In this document: positions 45,992-55,689 of the stretch, piece by piece
Position numbering within the stretch: the stretch's first letter is position 1
Layout: every line of letters begins with the position of its first letter
Assembly (NCBI GenBank): GCA_965200045.1
Contig: OZ241330.1
Span: 2,592,287-2,656,286, forward strand
DNA length: 64,000 bases
Direction: 5' to 3'
Source of the DNA: Bin25 sp026709415
GTDB taxonomy: Bacteria; Bacteroidota; Bacteroidia; Flavobacteriales; Flavobacteriaceae
Notes under the pieces: generated by a model
The model's input: only the letters and a program-made list of their open reading frames with translations
Databases searched by the model: none
What the model was told of the DNA's origin: nothing
Translations under genes and position numbers: made by a program

Positions 45992-46585
45992 TTATATCGG
46001 AACTTTGAATCCAACTTGTAGACTTGTTGGGTAAAATGGTGGCAATTTAATTCTCCAATAAACCCCGATATTGAAACGAATAAAAACACATAATCGGTTA
46101 GCTAAAAATTGTTGATAAGAGGCTCCTAAACTCGGTCCAAATTGTAAAGAAGAAACGTCTAATTGATCTCCTTCTAAAGTCAAATGAAAGCGTGACACGC
46201 CTAGACCAAGGCCATAATGTGAAATCAAAAAAGCGTTTTTCCATCGATGAAATGGTCGATTATAATTGGTATTGATGGTCAATGACTGATGTTTTTTATT
46301 TTTTGAATCCAATCTTAAATCGAACGCTCCATGATATCCAAATGCAGAACGGATTCTGGAATCGTTAAGATCTAAATCCTTCTTGTTGATCCAATTAAAT
46401 CCATACTCCCAACTATCACCATTGGCAAGCGATGCGACATAAGAAGTCGATAAAACCCAATGATCCAAAGTGAATACGGAACTACCAACACCCATTGAAA
46501 TATACTGATATCCCTCTTGGCACACTCCACTGAACCCCATCCAAATCAAACCCCAAATAATGCATCTTCTATGGAACATCAGCAC
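45992..46585 (-). CDS. traO: Conjugal transfer protein TraO-like (small outer-membrane beta-barrel-type)
   Basis: 197 residues, close to the usual size of CTnDOT TraO. There is an N-terminal signal ('CIIWGLIWMGFSGVCQ') followed by alternating beta-strand patterns ('YISMGVGSSVFTL', 'HYGLGLGVSRFHLTLEG', 'FGPSLGASYQQFLANRL'). It ends the run of tra genes directly after traN, with a 17-bp overlap, which is the expected place. Assignment rests on position, size and the beta-rich pattern more than on any single motif. Confidence 0.75.
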   Translation of the reverse strand: MLMFHRRCIIWGLIWMGFSGVCQEGYQYISMGVGSSVFTLDHWVLSTSYVASLANGDSWEYGFNWINKKDLDLNDSRIRSAFGYHGAFDLRLDSKNKKHQSLTINTNYNRPFHRWKNAFLISHYGLGLGVSRFHLTLEGDQLDVSSLQFGPSLGASYQQFLANRLCVFIRFNIGVYWRIKLPPFYPTSLQVGFKVPI

Positions 46586-47447
46586 TGAGAATATCTCGAT
46601 TATTGATTATCAAGGTGATCGTTCGACCGGTGATCCCTTCTTCGAGTACTCGGATAGTGAATACTTTAGAATCCAATAATGTGAATTGATGGAATACCAC
46701 AACATTTCGATAATACTTGTTAAAAAAAGTGTTATTGAGTAGTTTTAAATAAGGTTGGATTTTAATCGACTGCTGATTGGACGCTTTCGCTATTGTCTTA
46801 TCATCTATGGAATAATCAATTTGTTGAATATTTATAGGAACCTCTGTTTTATTTTCTATCTGAAAATCAACAAACAAGTATCCACCAAACACGTATAGAT
46901 TATTCAATCGTATTTCAAGGAGGTCTTTTTTACTGCCGACGGCATAAAACGTCGGCTTGTTATGCCAAACTTTTTTAGCCAATTCAAGAGCCTCCGATTT
47001 TGAAAGTGAAACAGGTGATTGACCAAAAGCCTGATCAATAGATTCATTTAGTCGAACATTTTTAGTGGCCAAATCGGGATTCACCGTATATCGTAATCTG
47101 AATTGCTGAAAAAATCCATTTCCCACAATGGTGACATACCCCATATCCTGCTCTTTGGAATGAAACGCTTTGATGGGTCTTATGCGAGCAATATTTTCAT
47201 GAGGGATATCTCCCAATACATGCTCAGTTGATAAATCAATGTATTGAATCAAATTCGATGATATAAAATGAGTCGATACCCAATGGTTCACCCATACGAT
47301 AGGGGTCCCATCTTCTAATTTCATCATTTGACTCTGTCCAAAGCTTTGATGAGTATTCACCAAAAGAGTTGAAAGTATTAGGATCATTAATGGCTTTGTC
47401 AATAGGTGAAGCCCATCGGTTCGTGGTTGTGAATGAATATGGATCAT
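46569..47447 (-). CDS. traN: Conjugative transposon protein TraN (DUF4138)
   Basis: 292 residues with an N-terminal hydrophobic signal ('PLMILILSTLLVNTHQSFGQ'). The central beta-rich pattern 'YIDLSTEHVLGDIPHENIAR', 'GYVTIVGNGFFQQFRLRY' and the C-terminal 'LLEIRLNNLYVFGGYLFVDFQIENKTEVPINIQ' fit TraN/DUF4138, thought to be a VirB9-like outer-complex component of the Bacteroidota type IV secretion system. It overlaps traM by 4 bp (ATGA) and traO by 17 bp. The order traM-traN-traO matches CTnDOT. Confidence 0.88.
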   Translation of the reverse strand: MIHIHSQPRTDGLHLLTKPLMILILSTLLVNTHQSFGQSQMMKLEDGTPIVWVNHWVSTHFISSNLIQYIDLSTEHVLGDIPHENIARIRPIKAFHSKEQDMGYVTIVGNGFFQQFRLRYTVNPDLATKNVRLNESIDQAFGQSPVSLSKSEALELAKKVWHNKPTFYAVGSKKDLLEIRLNNLYVFGGYLFVDFQIENKTEVPINIQQIDYSIDDKTIAKASNQQSIKIQPYLKLLNNTFFNKYYRNVVVFHQFTLLDSKVFTIRVLEEGITGRTITLIINNRDILSADVP

Positions 47448-48703
47448 AAGGATTGGTTATTTGACACTAGATACACGACGGTATTGTATTTCAGAATGGC
47501 TTTATTTTTGGCCATTGATTTTCTTAAAAAATCAGTGCCTGTTTGTACGGCTTGATTGACCGCTTCAAATACCATTTCAGTGGTTGTTCTCACAGGCGTT
47601 TCAATCGATAAATCGGGGGTAGCCGATATTCCAATATCCCGAGCGATATTTCTAAAATTGGATTCAGGCACAAAAAGTCCCTCTAGTCCATCTTGATCAT
47701 GAACTTGAATCGATAGAGGAATCACTTGACGGCCGACAACCACTGATTTTATCGATAACAGTACCCGCTGGGATTGAAAACCCGTCACTAATCCATAGAG
47801 GATCTGACCACTCGGCAATTGGATATCACTCACCTTCATTTCTTCCAATAGACGCAGTTTTACCCGACTTCCCAAAACAATTTTTACTTCTTGGTCAATG
47901 ACAGCCATGATTTTTTCAATGTTTGTTTTTAAAGACATGGTATTAAAAAACACATCTGTCTGACTTTTTTCATGGTCAGACTTGATGATGACATGATCGG
48001 ATTTCTCTTGGGAATCTAATAATGGTGGTGATGCATACTTTTCTGGATTCTCCAGGCTATCCATTAAAAAATGTTGACGAATAATGGCTCTCTCCGATTC
48101 TTGATTCATCGATCGTATGAGTTCAGTGACACTCATATCTCCTTCAGAATATTCTAACGGGGTTTCTGTTGATGAAGTGTTGTTTACAGCCTGAAACGAA
48201 AGTTCATCTTCAGGCGGGAGATGGGTTTGGTTTTGATTTTCTATAGCATGAAGGGATTCAAAAAGTTCGGCATCCATTTCATCGAGTTTTAAAAACGATA
48301 GGCTATCTTCTACCAATCGATTCTCTTGTTCTGACGTATTTCGAAGGCGCATCTGTTGATTACTCAAATAAATTTGTCGAACTTCATTGGGGGTGTATCC
48401 CAATTCAATCAGTTCATTGACCATCGAATCTTCTTCAATGGCCATTAAAAAATCACTTTCTTGATTTAAATCTTTGAAGTACTCTAAGTAGGCATCCATT
48501 TTATCCATATCTTCATTCTGATCGATGATGGGTTGCGGAACTGAAGCGTTGATTCCCTGGGTTTCTTGTAATTCAAATTCTTCTAGATTTTTTTCTTCGC
48601 TTTGCCCTAATCCAAATAAAAATGGAATGCCAATAACAAAAGGTAACCCTAATAAAGGAGCTATGTATTTTGGATGTTTAAAGTTAATTTTCATGTTATT
48701 CAA
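47444..48703 (-). CDS. traM: Conjugative transposon protein TraM
   Basis: 419 residues: one N-terminal TM helix ('YIAPLLGLPFVIGIPFLFGL'), a long acidic low-complexity middle, and a C-terminal TraM domain ('IMAVIDQEVKIVLGSRVKLRLLEEM', 'LPSGQILYGLVTGFQSQRVLLSIKSV', 'QVHDQDGLEGLFVPESNFRN'). It is the VirB10-like component that spans the envelope. It overlaps TraL by 8 bp and is followed by traN with a 4-bp overlap. Confidence 0.9.
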   Translation of the reverse strand: MNNMKINFKHPKYIAPLLGLPFVIGIPFLFGLGQSEEKNLEEFELQETQGINASVPQPIIDQNEDMDKMDAYLEYFKDLNQESDFLMAIEEDSMVNELIELGYTPNEVRQIYLSNQQMRLRNTSEQENRLVEDSLSFLKLDEMDAELFESLHAIENQNQTHLPPEDELSFQAVNNTSSTETPLEYSEGDMSVTELIRSMNQESERAIIRQHFLMDSLENPEKYASPPLLDSQEKSDHVIIKSDHEKSQTDVFFNTMSLKTNIEKIMAVIDQEVKIVLGSRVKLRLLEEMKVSDIQLPSGQILYGLVTGFQSQRVLLSIKSVVVGRQVIPLSIQVHDQDGLEGLFVPESNFRNIARDIGISATPDLSIETPVRTTTEMVFEAVNQAVQTGTDFLRKSMAKNKAILKYNTVVYLVSNNQSL

Positions 48704-49058
48704 AGGTTATTTTGGATTGTTCTAAATCAGATAAAATCTTTCTAAATTTTAGGCTATCGCTGGCTGATAAAACCGGTTTTTGGTTTAATCGTTCCAATTG
48801 TATCAATGCTTTTTTGATGCTATTGATACGCTCTAACGCCTTAGAATTTGGCAAGGGTATTTCATTAACAACACCATGGATGGTTTGACTTGTTTCTTTA
48901 ATTGCACTTGTCGTGGATTGGCTTTTAATGCTCATTCGGTGGTTGATTGAAATAATTACCGATAAAACCAATAAGCAGCCCATCACGAGTAAAATCAGTC
49001 GATTTTGATGAATCGATAATCGATTAAAAAGCTTTTCAATACCCTCGTTTTCTTTCAT
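48696..49058 (-). CDS. traL: TraL-position small membrane protein
   Basis: 120 residues: a cytoplasmic N terminus, one TM helix ('RLILLVMGCLLVLSVIISI') and a periplasmic helical tail. It lies between traK and traM, where traL sits in CTnDOT-type elements, and has the right size. The symbol comes from position and topology, not from a strong sequence signature. It overlaps traK by 23 bp. Confidence 0.6.
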   Translation of the reverse strand: MKENEGIEKLFNRLSIHQNRLILLVMGCLLVLSVIISINHRMSIKSQSTTSAIKETSQTIHGVVNEIPLPNSKALERINSIKKALIQLERLNQKPVLSASDSLKFRKILSDLEQSKITFE

Positions 49059-49650
49059 ATTCTAAATCCGTGTTTTTCACCGTAACCCAATCACTAATCA
49101 AGACCCCATGTGGATTATGTTCTGAGCGAATGGCATCAATGACTTTTCCTTCAGTGACTAATAGTCTTCTGAGAATAGATGTTTCTCGTTCGATTCGTTG
49201 GGTGCCATAATAGGTGAACCGTTGATTGTCCGTATCGATTTCAATACTATCCGTGGTAATGGTCGCCGTTGCCGAAGATCCCAATAACGAATTATAAAAG
49301 CCTTTCTCTCTTAGATTATTATATTCTAAAATCCCACTTTCATCGATGAGGTACATGGCATATTCCATATTCTTTTTGATAAAGGCATCATCGGGTGGGA
49401 TGGTGAAAAATAGTTGATGAAACAGATTGACATGACCTTTGTATTCAGCTTCTCTATTGATGTTCGTATTAACCCTTTCGACAATGAATGGAATCCCATG
49501 ATCCAACACATATACCGAATTTCGTTCACTATTCACAGCACCAAGGGATAAGATGGTGACGGTGATAACAATAATTCCAGAGATCGCCAAACTGCCAATG
49601 GAAACAATCAAGGCTAGCTTGATTTTTTGTTCAACTGATTTTAAGATCAT
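49036..49650 (-). CDS. traK: Conjugative transposon protein TraK
   Basis: About 204 residues from ATG 49650, matching the usual ~207 of TraK; the open frame extends to 49725 inside traJ. It has an N-terminal TM helix ('LALIVSIGSLAISGIIVITV'). The TraK pattern includes 'VNSERNSVYVLDHGIPF', 'REAEYKGHVNLFHQLFFTIPPDDAFI' and 'YGTQRIERETSILRRLLVTEG'. It is considered VirB8-like, bridging the inner-membrane complex to the channel. Confidence 0.9.
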   Translation of the reverse strand: MILKSVEQKIKLALIVSIGSLAISGIIVITVTILSLGAVNSERNSVYVLDHGIPFIVERVNTNINREAEYKGHVNLFHQLFFTIPPDDAFIKKNMEYAMYLIDESGILEYNNLREKGFYNSLLGSSATATITTDSIEIDTDNQRFTYYGTQRIERETSILRRLLVTEGKVIDAIRSEHNPHGVLISDWVTVKNTDLEYERKRGY

Positions 49651-49666
49651 AACACTCTTTAATATT

Positions 49667-50815
49667 CTATGATTTGGTTGTTTGAGCGCTTTTTCCTCTT
49701 GTGGCCGCAGCCACCAAAGCAACAACCGATAATCCCGTGGATGAAATCGTAGAGCCTAGTGAAGAATCAATAGACTCTAGGGTCCATGAGGCCACTCTAG
49801 GGACCATAAAAAAAGACACCATCCCAATCAATAAGGCTAACATGGTAAAACCTATGCCCATAAAGACATTACCAAATGAATTGGCGATATCACCTTGATC
49901 GACGGCTTTGGACATGGCATCGAGTTCTACCTGTCCTCCGGCATTGAGTAGTATCATGGATCCCGATAAAAAACACAAGGCAATGATGGTATAAAGCTGC
50001 ACGACAATAAAGTGCCTTAGCCATCTCAAATAGTTGTTTTTGAAGGCTGGTATTATGGACAGTGCAAACGCAATAGGTCCCACTACCAACAGGATACTAG
50101 ACAATACAATTTGTAAAAAGCGCAATAAACAAAAAGCAGCTACAAAAACCAGCCATGTCACACCTAATATCAAGGCTCTTAAAAGCTCCGTAAACATGGC
50201 TCCCAAATAGGACACGGTGGCCGATACCGAGCTTTTGATATCATGACCAATTAACTGTTGTTCTGAAATTTCATTAGCGTAACGACGTGATTGTTCAAAA
50301 TCTTGAGATTTATTGACGACCTCTTCTTGTTGATCCATTGAAATAACACTTTTAGTGGCCAGGGTATCCGTCATTTTAATCGTAACGGCTAGTGCTTCAT
50401 TGGTTACTTTTTGAACTCTTACCCATACCGATTGTTCAATTTCTTTGGCAGGCAACTGAATCAAATCCCCAACGTTATGCCATTGGGTGATGACAAGAGT
50501 GAGAAAGAAAGGGCGCATTAGGGGTAGGATTTGAAGTTTCTCTTCACCAGCCATGATGCGATAGGATCGAAAGGCAAAAAAGCAAAGACAAAATAGACCA
50601 CATAAAATTTTAGCATCCGCCAATAAAATATCATCGAGATTTTCCATTTGCTTTTCGAGGGGAGCTAAGGGGCCATCAGAAGTTAAAAATTGACCGAATT
50701 TGCTGATGTCTTGCCCTCTCATTTGGGGTTTAAATGAAGGATTCGTGCCATCTTGACCTACCCCATCAAAACAGATAAAGCTCAATATAATCAATAAAAT
50801 CAATCGTTTTACCAT
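49667..50815 (-). CDS. traJ: Conjugative transposon protein TraJ (VirB6/TrbL-like)
   Basis: 382 residues: a signal ('LILLIILSFICFDGVG'), then 'LLADAKILCGLFCLCFFAFRSYRIMAGEEKLQILPLMRPFFL' in the characteristic TraJ order, and at least five TM helices ('VTWLVFVAAFCLLRFLQIVL', 'VVGPIAFALSIIPAF', 'YTIIALCFLSGSMILL', 'GIGFTMLALLIGMVSFFMV'). It is the polytopic inner-membrane channel component of the transfer apparatus. It overlaps the preceding gene by 7 bp. Confidence 0.92.
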   Translation of the reverse strand: MVKRLILLIILSFICFDGVGQDGTNPSFKPQMRGQDISKFGQFLTSDGPLAPLEKQMENLDDILLADAKILCGLFCLCFFAFRSYRIMAGEEKLQILPLMRPFFLTLVITQWHNVGDLIQLPAKEIEQSVWVRVQKVTNEALAVTIKMTDTLATKSVISMDQQEEVVNKSQDFEQSRRYANEISEQQLIGHDIKSSVSATVSYLGAMFTELLRALILGVTWLVFVAAFCLLRFLQIVLSSILLVVGPIAFALSIIPAFKNNYLRWLRHFIVVQLYTIIALCFLSGSMILLNAGGQVELDAMSKAVDQGDIANSFGNVFMGIGFTMLALLIGMVSFFMVPRVASWTLESIDSSLGSTISSTGLSVVALVAAATRGKSAQTTKS

Positions 50816-51531
50816 GTGATGGATTGGATATTTTGACTGAAAGTTTCATCGGTTTTTACATAGGTATTGATGGGCTCTTTATTAATCCATAATTCGTTTT
50901 GATTGATTAATTCCATCCGCCGTTTGTTGGCATGAATGGCATTTAATAACCGTTGATAATCCGTAAGCGCTTTAGAAAATTCTTTTTGTTTTTCAATCTC
51001 AATGAGAAGCGCCTTTTTTATCCCATCAACATATTGATTGATTTTTTCAAATTCCTGCTCTATCAATACAGTAGACCATCCTTTGTGGGATAAATCATCA
51101 ATTTCATTTCTGATGTGATTTTGTTTATCCCGAATCTGCTTTTTATAATGCAACATCCAACCAATACTTATCTTTTGAAACGCATATTCAACCGATTTGG
51201 CTTTTAACAAACTAGCCATGGTATCTCTAAAGGTTTCCACTTGAGGCCGAATCACATAATTGCTGGAAGTTTCTATTGGGACATACTGCCGCCAATTATT
51301 ATGGTTTCTCCTTTTGTATTTCGAAAAAAACAGATAAAATAGTTGGGGACGAAAATCTCTTTTTCTTTTTGGCCAGTTATAATTAATCCGATTGATTTGC
51401 CAGACTTGGTATTTTTTATTGACTTTATTAACGCCTGGCACTTGAGAATAAACACTAGGCTGTGTTAGAATAAAAAGTAAAGGGACATACCAAAAATACT
51501 TATCATTTATATTTTTTATATTATTTAACAT
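50809..51531 (-). CDS. Secreted coiled-coil protein in the tra operon (unidentified, TraI neighbourhood)
   Basis: About 240 residues from ATG 51531, which lies 20 bp after the upstream stop and directly precedes a signal peptide ('YFWYVPLLFILTQPSVYSQ'). The frame extends further upstream to 51660 but into the preceding gene. The rest is basic near the signal and then mostly helical/coiled ('QIRDKQNHIRNEIDDLSHKG', 'LLIEIEKQKEFSKALTDYQRLL'). No family was recognised. The context between the 234-residue gene and traJ suggests a periplasmic part of the pilus or channel. Confidence 0.7.
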   Translation of the reverse strand: MLNNIKNINDKYFWYVPLLFILTQPSVYSQVPGVNKVNKKYQVWQINRINYNWPKRKRDFRPQLFYLFFSKYKRRNHNNWRQYVPIETSSNYVIRPQVETFRDTMASLLKAKSVEYAFQKISIGWMLHYKKQIRDKQNHIRNEIDDLSHKGWSTVLIEQEFEKINQYVDGIKKALLIEIEKQKEFSKALTDYQRLLNAIHANKRRMELINQNELWINKEPINTYVKTDETFSQNIQSITW

Positions 51532-51550
51532 TGAATAAAAAATTTTTAGT

Positions 51551-52255
51551 TTACCAAGAAGAGGCTTTGATACCGTTTTTAAAGACGTCCATGGCCTCTC
51601 GATACAATCGCTTTTGATCTGAATGGATCCAATCGGTCCAATGTGCCCACTGAATGGCATATTTCATATAAATCAATTTCATGCGAAGCGTATAAAGGTC
51701 TTCAACAATCAGATTTAAAAGGTCTAATCGGTCTTTAAAGGTCATGGGCTGAGAATTTTTAGAGGCTGTGACCATGGAGGCGATTTTCAACCAAATCAGA
51801 TTGGCTTCTTTTTTAACAGACAAAGCAGAATTTTTGATGTCTTGGTTGTAGATAGGGTTTTTAGCCGCTTCATGTAAGATTTCAACGGTATAATCGCCAA
51901 TACTTTTTAAAACAGAACGAGCCTCTTGAATTTGATTCATGCTGTGAATAATGGGAGCAGCCGTTGTCATGGCTTCTTGGAATTTTTGTTCTAATGCAGC
52001 CAAACTGGTCAATGTTGCTGTTGCTGTTGTTTGGGCACCGGCTGTGGTAGTTATGGATTTTTTGATTTTGACCAGATTAGCATTTTCAATGCTATGATTT
52101 CTAGTAAGGGCTGTTAAAACGGCTGGATCAAAAACGATTTGTTGAGATTCTAAATGATGAGTCATCAATAGCGTGATACCTAAAACAAAAACAAGATGTC
52201 TTTTGGATAAATCATTGGTTTTTCTACGATAAAAAACTTCTGTGTGCTTTCTCAT
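51551..52255 (-). CDS. TraI/VirB5-like periplasmic helical protein
   Basis: 234 residues with a signal peptide ('LVFVLGITLLMTHHLESQQ') and a largely helical mature part ('TSLAALEQKFQEAMTTAAPI', 'ARSVLKSIGDYTVEILHEAAK'). Its position after traG and before traJ and its layout match the TraI (DUF4141, VirB5-like) gene of CTnDOT-type elements, but sequence resemblance is not decisive. The start at 52255 is the only one that leaves a complete signal, although about 20 residues precede its core. Confidence 0.6.
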   Translation of the reverse strand: MRKHTEVFYRRKTNDLSKRHLVFVLGITLLMTHHLESQQIVFDPAVLTALTRNHSIENANLVKIKKSITTTAGAQTTATATLTSLAALEQKFQEAMTTAAPIIHSMNQIQEARSVLKSIGDYTVEILHEAAKNPIYNQDIKNSALSVKKEANLIWLKIASMVTASKNSQPMTFKDRLDLLNLIVEDLYTLRMKLIYMKYAIQWAHWTDWIHSDQKRLYREAMDVFKNGIKASSW

Positions 52256-52328
52256 TGGTTTATCATGATTAAACTTTTTTTATAATCTGTCTATTTTAAT
52301 ATTCAGACAATTCAATTGATTTAAATCC

Positions 52329-54758
52329 TTAGACCGTTACTTGAGAAAAAGGATTATGGACACGGTGCACAAAGGCACTTAATGAGAGATCACTTTTTTC
52401 AAAATCCATAACGAATTGATCCAACCCCTGACGATAACTCCCATAACGGTCAACATATATTTTGACCGCTTCTTTTTCTTTTCTTTCAGTCGTATAAATC
52501 AAATACTCATACAAGGAAACTTCCAATCCATAAACTTCACCGCTCGCTCCTCTTTTAATATAAACTTCCTTAAAACGTCCCCGGTGGGTTTTGTTATCTA
52601 GTTTATTGATAGTAAATATCTTTTTTTGTTCGATTTGATTGATGTTGAGTAGTTCTGCAATTGGTTGATATGAATCCATGAACTTGGATTGGTCCAGTAA
52701 AATGACCGTATCGGAATTATTGATGATACTGTTTTTGACAATTTGATTACTGATGATGTCTTCGAGTTCTTGGGTTACCACAATCGCTTCTCCCCAAAAT
52801 TTTCGAACTGTTTTGTAGACATAAAGAATATATCCGGCCATCATGGGGGATGAAATAGCTTTCCATGCTTCTTCAATAATCAAAGCTTTTCTTCCCTTTT
52901 TTAGTCGCATTTTTTGTAAAAACACATCCATAATAATGATGGTCGTGATGGGAAAAAGCAACTTATTGTCTTTGATATTATCAATTTCAAAAACAATAAA
53001 ATTTTCATCGAATAACGAATTGTCGACCGATGCATTTAGGATGGACTCGTATTGACCGCCTCGATAAAACTTTTTTAGAATAAACGCATATTCTTTGATA
53101 TTGATTTGAACTTGGTGACGGACTTTAATTGATTGTAATTCGACGAGTGAAAATTCATAAAAGCTATTAAAGGATAATTCAGAAATTTTTGATTTGTTCC
53201 CCCACCAACATGCATAATAATTCGAGATCACTTCAATGAGCATACTTTCTTCCATTTGAGATAATCGTCCATCAACTCCCTTCCAGAGAATCCCAATCAA
53301 AGATTTTAAAAAATCTCTTTTTTCTTCATTGTACTCATCCTTAGTGATAGCAAATGGATTCATTGTAATGGGATTGTCTTCACTATAGGTGACATACTTT
53401 CCATTGACATATTGACATAATCCCCAATAAGAACCCCCCGTATCTACAAGGACGATATCGGTGTTTTGATCAACATATTGTTTAACCATATGGTTCATAA
53501 AAAAAGATTTTCCTGATCCGGAAGGCCCTAAAACAAATTTGTTTCGATTATTGATTCTGCCACTTTCCATGGGTTGATTCGAAGTATCAATCGATAATGG
53601 TATACCATAACGATCGGTAAAATAAATTTTGAAATCCGAAGGTTCAGATTGTTGCAAGGTTTCTTTATAAAAAAGGCACAATGCAGGTTCTAATGTCATT
53701 AAAAATTTATCATATCGTTTGAGTGTGTTGGCGTTACCAGGGAAAGCAGCCATATATAATTCTAGTTGGTTGTCGTTGGCAGAAGAAGGTGTTACTCCAA
53801 AAGAAAACAATTGACTTTCAATGAAATTTTGAGCTTTTTCTATGTGCTGGCCATACAAAAGCAATCCAAAATGAGTATAGACCAGTAAATCATTGTCTTG
53901 GGCAATCATCGTTAATACTTCTTCGATATCAGCTTTAGCCAAATTATTGGCTGGATCTGGGATTGATGAATGCCTTCTCTTTTTAGCTTCTAGTCGCATG
54001 ATTTCTTTTCGTTGAGAAGGAATCATGATGACTTGGTTGTATACCAACGTTTCTAATTCAGGAACTCGAAATAAAAAGCCCATCAAATCTTCAGGAAAAG
54101 CATATCCTAAATTTTGCTGAATCACTGGTTTTATTTGACCCGGAAAATTGACTTGGTCAATATCCACGAGTGATATGGATTTCAAAATCTTATGATCAAA
54201 TGCCAAATAGCCTTTATAGGCGTGGATGTTTTTAATGGATATTCTTTCTTGAGCAAAATCAAATCCGATGAACCGCTTAATGGTGGTATCGATTTGGGAT
54301 TTATTCATCAGTTCAACCCACCAACCATCGGACTGTAAAATGTGTATTACTTTTTGAACTCTGCTTACAAAGTCTCTGTGGAGATTATCATTCCATTTAA
54401 AAAAAGTGTTTCTTTGGACTTCTTTAGTAATAGTGATAACCGTTTTGATTATCTGATGGCTTCTACCATCGAAATGATTAAAAAACTTTTGGGTGAGGTA
54501 TTCCTCTTGGGTTTGGCTTTTAAATACGGCACGACAAAAAATATCGGTTTTTTGAAAAATAAAACCAGGTCCAAGCGTTTTAATCACATTGGTTAAAACA
54601 TCAACAAAATCATAGTAGAGATTTTGACTTCCACCATATTGTATAATGGGATTTCGGCAAAGCATTATCGCAGAAAAATCGCCCAATGAATGAAACAGTG
54701 TGGGCAATGGTCCTGTTTCCGAAACTCCGATAAAAGGCAATTCAAATTTTTTTGCCAT
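52329..54758 (-). CDS. traG: Conjugation ATPase TraG (VirB4 family)
   Basis: About 809 residues from ATG 54758 ('MAKKFELPFIGVSE'); the frame continues to 54860 inside traF, but the family starts close to the chosen Met. Walker A is 'LGPSGSGKSFF' (about residue 410-420) and Walker B is 'KALIIEEAWK'. The region 'VYKTVRKFWGEAIVVTQELEDII' and 'INNSDTVILLDQ' follow the VirB4 ATPase order. It powers pilus assembly and DNA transfer at the inner membrane. It overlaps traF by 17 bp. Confidence 0.94.
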   Translation of the reverse strand: MAKKFELPFIGVSETGPLPTLFHSLGDFSAIMLCRNPIIQYGGSQNLYYDFVDVLTNVIKTLGPGFIFQKTDIFCRAVFKSQTQEEYLTQKFFNHFDGRSHQIIKTVITITKEVQRNTFFKWNDNLHRDFVSRVQKVIHILQSDGWWVELMNKSQIDTTIKRFIGFDFAQERISIKNIHAYKGYLAFDHKILKSISLVDIDQVNFPGQIKPVIQQNLGYAFPEDLMGFLFRVPELETLVYNQVIMIPSQRKEIMRLEAKKRRHSSIPDPANNLAKADIEEVLTMIAQDNDLLVYTHFGLLLYGQHIEKAQNFIESQLFSFGVTPSSANDNQLELYMAAFPGNANTLKRYDKFLMTLEPALCLFYKETLQQSEPSDFKIYFTDRYGIPLSIDTSNQPMESGRINNRNKFVLGPSGSGKSFFMNHMVKQYVDQNTDIVLVDTGGSYWGLCQYVNGKYVTYSEDNPITMNPFAITKDEYNEEKRDFLKSLIGILWKGVDGRLSQMEESMLIEVISNYYACWWGNKSKISELSFNSFYEFSLVELQSIKVRHQVQINIKEYAFILKKFYRGGQYESILNASVDNSLFDENFIVFEIDNIKDNKLLFPITTIIIMDVFLQKMRLKKGRKALIIEEAWKAISSPMMAGYILYVYKTVRKFWGEAIVVTQELEDIISNQIVKNSIINNSDTVILLDQSKFMDSYQPIAELLNINQIEQKKIFTINKLDNKTHRGRFKEVYIKRGASGEVYGLEVSLYEYLIYTTERKEKEAVKIYVDRYGSYRQGLDQFVMDFEKSDLSLSAFVHRVHNPFSQVTV

Positions 54759-55044
54759 AGCGATAATTACATGGAACAATAAAAATGCCTCGATGGCTTT
54801 TTTTATGGTATAATCCTTTTCGTTGTTTAACAGCACATAGAAATGAGCCCCCACCTCCAATGATTAAAAAAGAACACACGGCTAAAAAATAATTTCCAAT
54901 GTTGATTATCACAATCGAACTAATTAACCCAATTAGTATGGCTCCTAGCCCCCAATAGATATATTTTCCTTTAAAGCCTTTAAATGTCAATGGTCTTTGA
55001 AGACCTCGATAGACTTTAAACACGTGTTGCTTTTCTTGCATCAA
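54742..55044 (-). CDS. traF: Conjugative transposon protein TraF (DUF4133)
   Basis: 100 residues with two TM helices ('IYWGLGAILIGLISSIVIINI', 'YFLAVCSFLIIGGGGSFLCAV') preceded by the DUF4133 signature 'VYRGLQRPLTFKGFKGKYIYW'. VirB3-like in size and topology. It lies between traE and traG as in CTnDOT. Confidence 0.92.
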   Translation of the reverse strand: MMQEKQHVFKVYRGLQRPLTFKGFKGKYIYWGLGAILIGLISSIVIINIGNYFLAVCSFLIIGGGGSFLCAVKQRKGLYHKKSHRGIFIVPCNYRYGKKI

Positions 55045-55067
55045 TATTCAATTGACATTTTTTAATT

Positions 55068-55409
55068 CTAAAATGTGAGGCCAAAAAAGGCTTTGATCAT
55101 GATACCAACCATGACTAAAAACAGACAAGCTCCCATCCAAGACATCAATGTTTTCTGAACATCTTGATCCCCAGAATTCCATTTGATATAGACTCTTACC
55201 GCACCAATAAATCCAATGACTCCACCCAAAGCCAATACTAAATTGGAAACCGGAGCCAACCAAGACCTGACGGCTTTGTTGACTTCTGTGATTCCTTTTT
55301 TTGAATCTTGTCCAAGGGATTCAAATGACAAAATCACAAATACATAAATCAGAACCAACAGTGTGGTTCGGATCCGTTTTTGATTTTTTTTAGAGAAATA
55401 AATTAACAT
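55068..55409 (-). CDS. traE: Conjugative transposon protein TraE (DUF4134)
   Basis: 113 residues with a signal peptide and two TM helices ('LVLALGGVIGFIGAVRVYIKW', 'WMGACLFLVMVGIMIKAFFG'). DUF4134 motifs: 'GITEVNKAVRSWLAPVSN' and 'KWNSGDQDVQKTLMSWMGA'. It is a VirB2-like presumptive pilin. A second, shorter DUF4134-like gene lies 31 bp upstream. Confidence 0.92.
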   Translation of the reverse strand: MLIYFSKKNQKRIRTTLLVLIYVFVILSFESLGQDSKKGITEVNKAVRSWLAPVSNLVLALGGVIGFIGAVRVYIKWNSGDQDVQKTLMSWMGACLFLVMVGIMIKAFFGLTF

Positions 55410-55440
55410 ATAACAATTAGTATAAATTCATTTTAATTGG

Positions 55441-55689
55441 TCAGGCAACTTTAAACCAGACTTTGATGACACCACCAATAATACAGAGTATCAACGCTCC
55501 ATAAATCCAGTTTCCTAGTTCACTCACAACGGGAAATCCATCTCGATTGTTCCAATTGGCATAGATTCGAAGTCCTCCGACGAATCCAATGACCCCACCG
55601 ATAATCAGCAATAAACTAGCAACCTCATCAAAATAACTCTTGAGCGTGGTCGATTGTACTACCAATAATAATAATGCTTGTAAAATCAT
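55441..55689 (-). CDS. Second, shorter TraE-like protein (DUF4134-type)
   Basis: 82 residues: an N-terminal hydrophobic signal, then 'LLIIGGVIGFVGGLRIYANWNNRDGF' and 'ELGNWIYGALILCIIGGVIKVW', clearly parallel to TraE's 'LALGGVIGFIGAVRVYIKWNSGD'. So two tandem TraE-family genes are present. It may be a minor pilin or a diverged paralogue. It overlaps the next upstream gene by 4 bp. Confidence 0.8.
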   Translation of the reverse strand: MILQALLLLVVQSTTLKSYFDEVASLLLIIGGVIGFVGGLRIYANWNNRDGFPVVSELGNWIYGALILCIIGGVIKVWFKVA